Both the position numbers and the translations under genes were made by a program. 64,000 nucleotides of DNA, from contig OX393580.1 of NCBI GenBank assembly GCA_947652605.1, forward strand, positions 14,900,159 through 14,964,158, written 5' to 3'. A model generated the notes under the pieces. It made no database searches. It was not told the origin of the DNA and worked only from the letters and a program-made list of their open reading frames with translations. Positions 57,799-64,000 of the stretch are shown here, in pieces (within the stretch, counting starts at the first letter, position 1; the number at the start of each line of letters is the position of its first letter). The stretch is from Elmis aenea (Eukaryota; Arthropoda; Insecta; Coleoptera; Elmidae).

Positions 57799-57985
57799 CT
57801 TCTCTGTTCAGTAAACTATGATGACAACACTGCAAACGGACGGTATTAAAAAGAGGGTAACACTTTGCATGAGCGGCAAAATTACAATCCATCTATAGTT
57901 AGTACAAAAAAAGTACACGAAATTTTTTTGTTCGTCAGTTAATTTTGATGACAACACTGAGAAGGGGCGGTATTAAAAAGTTTGC
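57799..57985. repeat. Tandem unit, about 127 bp, one and a half copies
   Basis: TCAGTAAACTATGATGACAA (57809) and TCAGTTAATTTTGATGACAA (57936) open two successive units, each followed by CAACACTG and GGTATTAAAAAG. The second unit breaks off after about 50 bases. Confidence 0.6.
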
Positions 57986-58795
57986 TTAAGGGTGGCACAT
58001 ACCCTTGCTACGACCCTGACCAGACGAAACCTCTAATTGCTTAATCTTTACTAACAAAAAAATATTTTTCTTTACTTTCGCCGCACAAAGTTTGAAAAAA
58101 GCATTGTGATCGCGAAAATTTTCGGATTCGAGTTTTTGACTGATTTATACGTTTTGAGACCCCCTGATCCCGTTTTGACTATTTTCGAAATTGCGTCTGT
58201 GTGTGTATCCGTCAGACATTATATTTGTATATTTTTAAGATAAGTTATCAATAGAAGTATGTTACGAAGCGCTTACATTTAGTTGATATGGCAAATAATA
58301 ACTAGAATACAAGATGTTTAGATTTTACGTTAATCTAAAATTACAGGAAAACGATAATAGATAATTGTATTCTGTTTATATAGAATTGTAGTCCATATCG
58401 TGTTCTTTTTTGGTTTGAATTAAACTACAGCAATATCATGCTTTTCAAAATTTTGACCTAATTTTTGTAAAAAGCGGCTACTGCAATTTAAAAAAAATTA
58501 ATGTGTTGTAAAGTTTACTTTTCTTATGCCGTTTATGTCAGCTCTCTGAATTTATTAAAAACTATTTGATTTTTTAAAATGTTTTTACATTTTTATAAGG
58601 ATGGTGTGGTTGTTTGTAAGTCGAAACACTCTCATTTTGGCCGGTCATTTACGCCATTTTCAAAAATTACATTAATTAAAATGACTGGAACAGCACCTTA
58701 ACCATTTTTATTCACACAAATATTTTAACACACACCTACACACAAAATGTATGACGAAAGTAATTTAGTAGCTGCACCAGTTTAATTTGTTATAC
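57986..58795. other. AT-rich, nothing recognised
   Basis: No gene or repeat terminus. Confidence 0.45.
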
Positions 58796-59038
58796 TAGTG
58801 GTTTCCAAACTTTCTGTACCTGCGCCCCCTTTTTTCCATAAAAATTGTTGCGTCCCCTCAATTTTCGTAAAAATCTAATTTCATAAATTAAACATTTAAA
58901 GTAGTGGGTTTTTAAAAAATATCCACTAAATACGCAAATTTTGTATCATAAAACAAGTTATATTATGGTAAATGCTGCACTCCCCCTTGTAATAGTCTCG
59001 CGCCTTATGGGGCGCGTCCCACTGGTTGGAAAACACTG
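58796..59038. mobile_element. 243-bp hAT MITE (classic GTGGTTTCCAAAC type)
   Basis: Starts TAGTGGTTTCCAAACTTTC with TGCGCCCCC behind, and ends GGGGCGCGTCCCACTGGTTG then GAAAACACTG. Flanks TGTTATAC and CGTTATAC match at 7 of 8 bases, as expected for an aged hAT duplication. It has no coding sequence. Confidence 0.82.
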
Positions 59039-59930
59039 CGTTATACAGACAATTTCGTACGTTTTTTTTTGTTCGGATTTGTTTGACTCTCGTTTAATTA
59101 GCATAGATAATAAAAATTTATTATGGTAAGTTAATTAAGATGAGAACGAAGTTGCTAAACTTGTCAGATTTTGAATGAAACACCTAAATATTATAATTGT
59201 AAAACTTCTTGAAATGAGTTTGAAGTCAAGCAGAAAGGAAACTTCAAAGATGAATTTGAGATATAAAATATTTTTGGTCGCCTTAGCTGTTGGTTCACCA
59301 ACTTTGTTACACGGTACCTATATTTTGTTATGGGTATATTATTACCTACTTACGTAATCAACTAAATCTTTTGATTAAGGTAGTGTACGGACATATTTGA
59401 GTACACATCCATTTCCTTATATGCATGCACGCATGACATATATAAATATACTGTAAACTTTTCGTATTATACCAAAATATTACTATAATAGACACCGCAA
59501 CTGGAAGGTTCTTAACCTTTTGTTCTTGTGTGAATAAAATAACAAAACTACAATTACTTCCATTTTAAAAGCAATACAGTATTTTTAACCGATAAGATCC
59601 TTCAGAAATAGCGTCGTTTATTCGATTGCTTTAAAAGCCACTTTAGTTCAAACGATATGATTTCAACGTGCTCTCTTGTATTTCATATAAATCAATAATA
59701 TCTTGCAAACTTTTCAGATAGATTCTATCGCGTTGACTTTTTCCATTAACATAATGTTTCAATCGTTTTGACTTGGATTTGATTTTGATATGAAATGTTT
59801 AGTTGCATCGTGGAGTTTTCTCTAGTTATCTAATTATTCAGGGCCCTGCAACATTGCGTCGGGCTTTTATAGCGCCTCGCACGTAGGAGATAGAAAAAAA
59901 CGTAAATACATAAAATTATTGGTTTAAAAA
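59039..59930. other. AT-rich, nothing recognised
   Basis: No gene. Frames at 59175-59357 have no domain. Confidence 0.45.
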
Positions 59931-60704
59931 GATCTATGTCTTAAAATTATTTTTAGCTATACAGGGTGTCCCATTTTTGCGCTATAACAAAAACAAAGAT
60001 TTTTTAAATGGATATATGTGCGTACGGCGTTAGATTTTTAACTTTTTATAAATCCGGAATAAAAACCGTTTTACGTTTCGATATATAAGAAAATTTATTC
60101 AAATGTCAAGTTGACACTTGCTTACATTTTGGCATTTGTTTTGCATCAGCGCGGCCTACTTCAGTTCATAAAAATGTACCTAATGAAATGGTTACTTTTG
60201 TGAAAAGTATTGAATATCTCAACAACTACGAGGTGTAGAATATGACAACTTATATAAAAATTGAAGAGGAGAAAAAAACTATCGAATGGCGAAATAAAAT
60301 AAGGGTAGTTACATTAAAAAAAAAAGATTTATGTCACTTTGATGTTTGGAAAGTTTGGCACTTTTTTGTAAACACCCTGTATCACTAAATTTAATTTTTT
60401 TGTTATTAAAATGTTGCTCCCTAACCGGACCAACATTATTGCTAAAATTTATTTCTTAACTTTAAAAAACGAGTTCGCTACGATTTTTTAAAGTTAGGCC
60501 TGCTTATGTAAGAATATTATAATTTGGCAACACTGACACAAAATCAAAAAGTGAACAGACATTCATGTAGAGATTAAAAAATTACATCCGGACCTAAAAA
60601 TATACAGGGTGTTCCATTTAAAAAAATCAATGTTTTTGTTATAGCGCAAAAATGGACACCCTGTAAAGCTAAAAATAATTTTAAGACGTAGATCTTTTTA
60701 AACC
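59931..60704. repeat. Palindrome extending beyond a foldback element
   Basis: The foldback 59960-60665 is flanked by GGTTTAAAAAGATCTATGTC then TTAAAATTATTTTTAGC on the left and the complement of this on the right, so the inverted symmetry runs about 30 to 40 bases past the CAGGGTG termini on both sides. Confidence 0.8.
59960..60665. mobile_element. Foldback element, 706 bp, with a 63-bp mini-element in its right arm
   Basis: Ends TACAGGGTGTCCCATTTTTG and complement. Inside the right arm, 60603-60665 is a complete mini-element with its own TACAGGGTGTTCCATTT start. The left arm carries the same text with the inner terminus decayed. The centre has no transposase sequence. Confidence 0.85.
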
Positions 60705-61880
60705 GTGTTGATGGTTAGGTTTGATTTGTAAGGCATTATTATAATGGGTTTGATTTTAAAGTTTATTTTAATGATTTTACTCTCTAATTGCGTCAGTTTA
60801 AAGTAAAGCTTATTTACAAAGGCTTAATTATTGCAGTGGGGGTAAGAGTAAATTTTCGTTGTTTTGATCACGTTTGCGGTTAGTGTAGAGACGTTGTTTT
60901 TCGCTTAAAAGTGTATTTTGCAAAGTGAAAATGGGTAAACAGGCATTTTTAGCACGATATACGCAAAAAAGTCGTCGTATTCATTCAGTTGTTACTAGCA
61001 CAGAACATTAAATTTATTTTTATTATTGTCAGAATATTTTAAACATCAAGCCATTTAATGTCAACCTTGTTTGATTCTCATACGACAGTATGCGATACTC
61101 GATTTAAAACATTTGTGTGCATAGTGCATTTTGTCAGTTATGGCTTCCATTTTAGAAAATGATCAATATGCAACCTTAATAACATACAAAGTAGTGGTCT
61201 GACTTTATTGTTATCTTTAATGCAATTATAAATTGTTATGACTAAGGGTGGTGTTCATAAATAAGTCTCGCTAATTGTAGACGCTCACTGACAAACTCAG
61301 TTTTGGTTTTGATTTGATATGGGTATAGTACATGGTGTTCAAAAAAGAAAGTTCCAATTTCTAAAGGCATATAGTGTTAATCCAAATAAACGAAAAATCT
61401 AAATAAACATTGATTCTGAAAACTATCGTTTAGGATGGGTTAAAATTTTCTGTGCTAAACTCGCTTTTTTTAAATTGAGGAGCGCTAAGGAGTCTGTCAC
61501 AGTCAACTAAATTCGGTTTCAATTCTCCGGTGTATTTTGAACGATCATAACGTTAGAATTTTTCTGCTTGGCTGTCTACGATTTGTAGAAGCAGTTTGGA
61601 AAAGACAAATTGCTTTTGTAGTATTTCTGTTAGCTTTTCCATACATGAAATTTATGTATCTCATTTTAAAGTTTGTGTAACTGTTGCACATTTTTTGCAA
61701 ACATAATACGTACATCAAAGACATTATACGTCGTGGGTAACACAAGTAAGACAATTTAAATAAGAGACAGTAAATAAGAGTGGAGATGTACGAGTAGATC
61801 AACCAGAAAAAGTGTTTTGTTTAATTTGATTAGTGGTACACGCCTTCCAAAAATTTTGGACCACCTTTCTGACCAGGGAA
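60705..61880. other. AT-rich, nothing recognised
   Basis: A solo ATGGTGTTCAAAAAAG word at 61333 may be a decayed element end. No gene is supported. Confidence 0.4.
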
Positions 61881-62589
61881 GGTCACGATATGTCGCTAGA
61901 ATCTGATCAATGCTGTGTTTATTGCATCAAGAACATCAAAACTAAATATTTTCCAGAGTTATACGTGCCACAGGCTATTTTCTTCGAAAAAAATAGGGGA
62001 GAAACTGTAAAGTTGAATAAAAAGGGTAATTTTCTATCGCATTGGCCATGAAACCGTAAGAGATAAAATCGAAATTCTTCTATTTACCAATGCGCGCATC
62101 TTTTGCAAGTAAAATGGTGCAAAAGTTTTTGAAAAAAATCTTAAACGGTTCCGGAGATGATCGTCAAAAACGAAACCCCTGCAAAAGCGCTATGATTTGA
62201 GAAGTTGTGGTACCTATACATATCTGTATAACTGAATCCATGCGACTAGCATAGGCGTTTAACATAGGTAGGGGAAACCGTTTTTACAAGAGCTTCGTTT
62301 TTGCGCGTTTTTCTCCGGACTCGTTTCAGATTTCTTCAAAAACTTTGCACCATTTTACTTGCAAAGGACGCGCGCATTGGTAAATAAAAGAATTAAGATT
62401 TTATCTCTGACGGTTTCATGGCCAACACGATCGCAAAAATTACCTTTAATATTCAACTTGTCAGTTGTTCATCTATTTTTCCGAAGGAATGGCCAGTGGC
62501 ACGTATAACTCTGCAAAACATTTAGTTTTGATGTTGTTGTTGCTATAACAACAGCCTTGATCAGATTCTAGCGACAACATATCGTGACC
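61881..62589. repeat. Foldback repeat Y, copy 2
   Basis: Starts GGTCACGATATGTCGCTAG and ends in the complement (GCGACAACATATCGTGACC). Arms of about 310 bp pair. CTTAAACGGTTCCGGAGATG and ACCATTTTACTTGCAAAGG are shared with copy 1 at 57120. The two copies are in the same orientation and about 4.8 kb apart. Confidence 0.8.
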
Positions 62590-62852
62590 CCCCCTTGTGA
62601 GTACATTTCTGTACGATTTAAACAACTCAAACGAAACAAAGTGAAATTTTCCGAAATTGTATTATGCAAAGTTACAAAGTACAACAGTGTGGTCTAGAAA
62701 GGAAGTCAGGTTCATGAACAATGCCCACAATGTTAGAGCAACAAGTCTGCAGTTACCTGTTGTATTCGGTTCTGTGATATCAAAAATAAAACTATACTGT
62801 TATTTTTAATTATAAGGGTGCAAAGAAAATCAGGGTTTACTCTTTTTCGAAC
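62590..62852. other. No recognised feature
   Basis: The sequence between foldback Y and the transposase relic. The missing N-terminal half of the transposase was not found here. Confidence 0.4.
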
Positions 62853-63635
62853 ATCAGCAGAGCCAGTTTGCAACGAGTTCTTACTAAAGACCTTCACCTC
62901 CACCCTTACAAAGTTCAGTTAACTCAGGAGCTCAAGCCACAAGACCATTTGCAACGGAGACAATTCGCTAATTGAGGGATGGAAAACCAAACACCGAATG
63001 ACAATTTTTTTAAAAACATCATCTTTAGCGATGAAGCTCATTTTCATTGGCATGGTTTTGTTAATAAGCAAAATTCTCGAATTTGGGGCAATAAAAATCC
63101 TCGTGTTATTCATGAAAAAACGATGCACCCACAAAAAGTCACTGTTCGGTGCGGATTATGGGCTGGAGGTGAAATTGGACCGCTCTTTTTTAAGAATGAG
63201 TCTGGCCAAGCTGTAACTGTAAATGAAATACGATATCGTGGCATGATATCGAACTTTTTGTGAGATCAATTGGACGACATGGATCTCGAAAAAATGTGGT
63301 TTCAACAGGATGGTGCCACATGCCATACAGCAAGAGAAATCCTCTATTTGTCAGGACAATATTTTCCTGGTCGTGTGATTTCTAGAAATGCTAACGTTAA
63401 TTGGCCGCCCTGATCTTGCGACTCGACGCCATGCGATTTTTCTTCTGGGGTTTTGTAAAGTCTAATGTCTATGCTAACAAGCTACATACAATTACTGAAC
63501 TGAAAACAGAAATCCAACGGGTTATTTCTGATATTGAGCAAACTGCCTCGCAAAAAGGAAAATTTGATCGAATGGGTCAGGGTATGCCAGAACAGCCGCG
63601 GCGGCCATTTGGTCGACATCGTATTCTATAATTAA
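62853..63635 (+). pseudogene. Mariner-like transposase (DDE_3), N-terminally truncated
   Basis: The frame starts in the second DNA-binding part: ISRASLQRVLTKDLHLHPYK, VQLTQELKPQDHLQRRQFAN, a TGA at 62970-62972, then NFFKNIIFSDEAHFHWHGF (first catalytic Asp in FSDEAHF), VTVRCGLWAGGEIGPLFF, another stop after MISNFL, then MWFQQDGATCHTAREIL (second Asp), NWPP, stop, and STPCDFFFWGFVKSNVY (third Asp). After a shift it ends ENLIEWVRVCQNSRGGHL, VDIVFYN. The spacing from second to third Asp is 41 residues, as in the 39986 palindrome. Three stops and a late frameshift make it dead. The DUF4817-like N-terminus is absent. The element's 3' end is GGGCCACCCCATA at 63740. Confidence 0.92.
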
Positions 63636-63740
63636 TTTCAACATATCTTCTTTATAAATCTATAAAAATTTTCCAATTAAATTATAATTTACTGTTTCAT
63701 TTAAAAATTAAACCCGGCGTATCCGATGGGCCACCCCATA
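63636..63740 (+). mobile_element. 3' terminus of the transposase element
   Basis: The sequence after the stop ends in GATGGGCCACCCCATA, the complement of a TATGGGGTGGCCC terminus related to TACAGGGTG. It lacks the 35-base block, consistent with a 3'-type end. Confidence 0.6.
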
Positions 63741-63750
63741 TAAATACCTA

Positions 63751-64000
63751 TACAGGGTGGTGCTTTTTTCGATGCTCACCATTGCTATCTTGGAAACGGT
63801 AAGAGATACAAGGTCGGTTAAATTAGAGAAAAGTTGCACATTTTTATGGCGATTGAGAATCTGAAAAGAAATCCTGGATATTTTGATTAGTTTTTGATTT
63901 ATTACAAAAAAAATTAAAAATGTGATTTTAGAAAAATATTATTATCTTCACTACCATTGACGCTATTTCATTTAAACTTGGTAACTTTATGTTTTTGACC
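63751..64000 (+). mobile_element. Start of another foldback element, cut by the window end
   Basis: TACAGGGTGGTGCTTTTTTC at 63751 is a fresh terminus. 36 bases in is ATCTTGGAAACGGTAAGAG followed by ATACAAGG and TTAAATTAG, the shared subterminal block. The rest lies outside the window. Confidence 0.75.

Noticed and set aside
57187..57892. Short frames of 61 and 76 codons on opposite strands
   Set aside because: Both are readings of the two arms of the same foldback repeat.
1..64000. Search for CRISPR arrays, bacterial operons, viral integrations
   Set aside because: No regularly spaced repeats, no prokaryotic gene organisation and no viral structural or replication gene was recognised; the sequence is eukaryotic nuclear DNA.

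Overview
The window is AT-rich, intron- and repeat-dominated animal DNA, most likely from a repeat-rich insect. A beetle or similar is my guess, resting on the mix of transposons; the species cannot be named from sequence alone. No complete host gene, rRNA, tRNA or CRISPR array is visible. Nearly everything recognisable is transposon-derived. The remaining AT-rich sequence reads like intron or intergenic DNA, with two short plus-strand candidate host exons (23563-23739 and 47052-47170) and a candidate recursive splice site at 1266-1274. A 200-base assembly gap lies at 5171-5370.

The dominant theme is a group of TA-flanked foldback elements ending in CAGGGTG..CACCCTG (3761, 6991, 14426, 17327, 18512, 20642, 31377, 39986, 43242, 48239, 52312, 59960, plus solo ends). 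Three facts tie them to one transposase lineage. The palindrome at 39986-40945 carries the C-terminal catalytic half of a mariner-like DDE_3 transposase in both arms. The foldbacks at 18512, 52312 and 43242 carry the N-terminal helical (DUF4817-like) start of such a transposase in their centres. A longer decayed copy sits at 62853-63635. Several families share a block 35 bases in from the terminus.

hAT elements are the second theme. Short non-autonomous copies with exact or near-exact 8-bp target duplications lie at 12979, 41144, 54257, 56453 and 58796. Four of them are built from inverted arrays of very short motifs. Larger hAT relics at 49471 (ZMYM1-type) and 9826, and an end at 24305, carry or probably carry transposase fragments. 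Other DNA elements are a pogo-like element (14087-16661, pipsqueak HTH plus CENP-B-type domain) and, at 38406-39514, a Harbinger-like element with a MADF fragment. A P-like element with a THAP first exon and an exact 8-bp duplication sits inside the latter.

Non-LTR retrotransposons are all 5'-truncated and mostly on the minus strand (8740-9805, 11548-12430, 22412-22927, 33814-34566, 35340-36190), with a plus-strand 3' tail at 51985-52295. Layout in brief: 0-8 kb foldbacks and palindromes; 8.3-14 kb LINE and hAT pieces; 14-22.4 kb pogo-like element and foldbacks; 22.4-38 kb LINE fragments, dispersed repeats and long blank stretches; 38.4-45.3 kb the densest nested cluster; 45-52 kb mixed; 52.3-64 kb a second 1514-bp foldback, hAT MITEs, a tandem and foldback repeat pair, and the transposase relic at the right edge.
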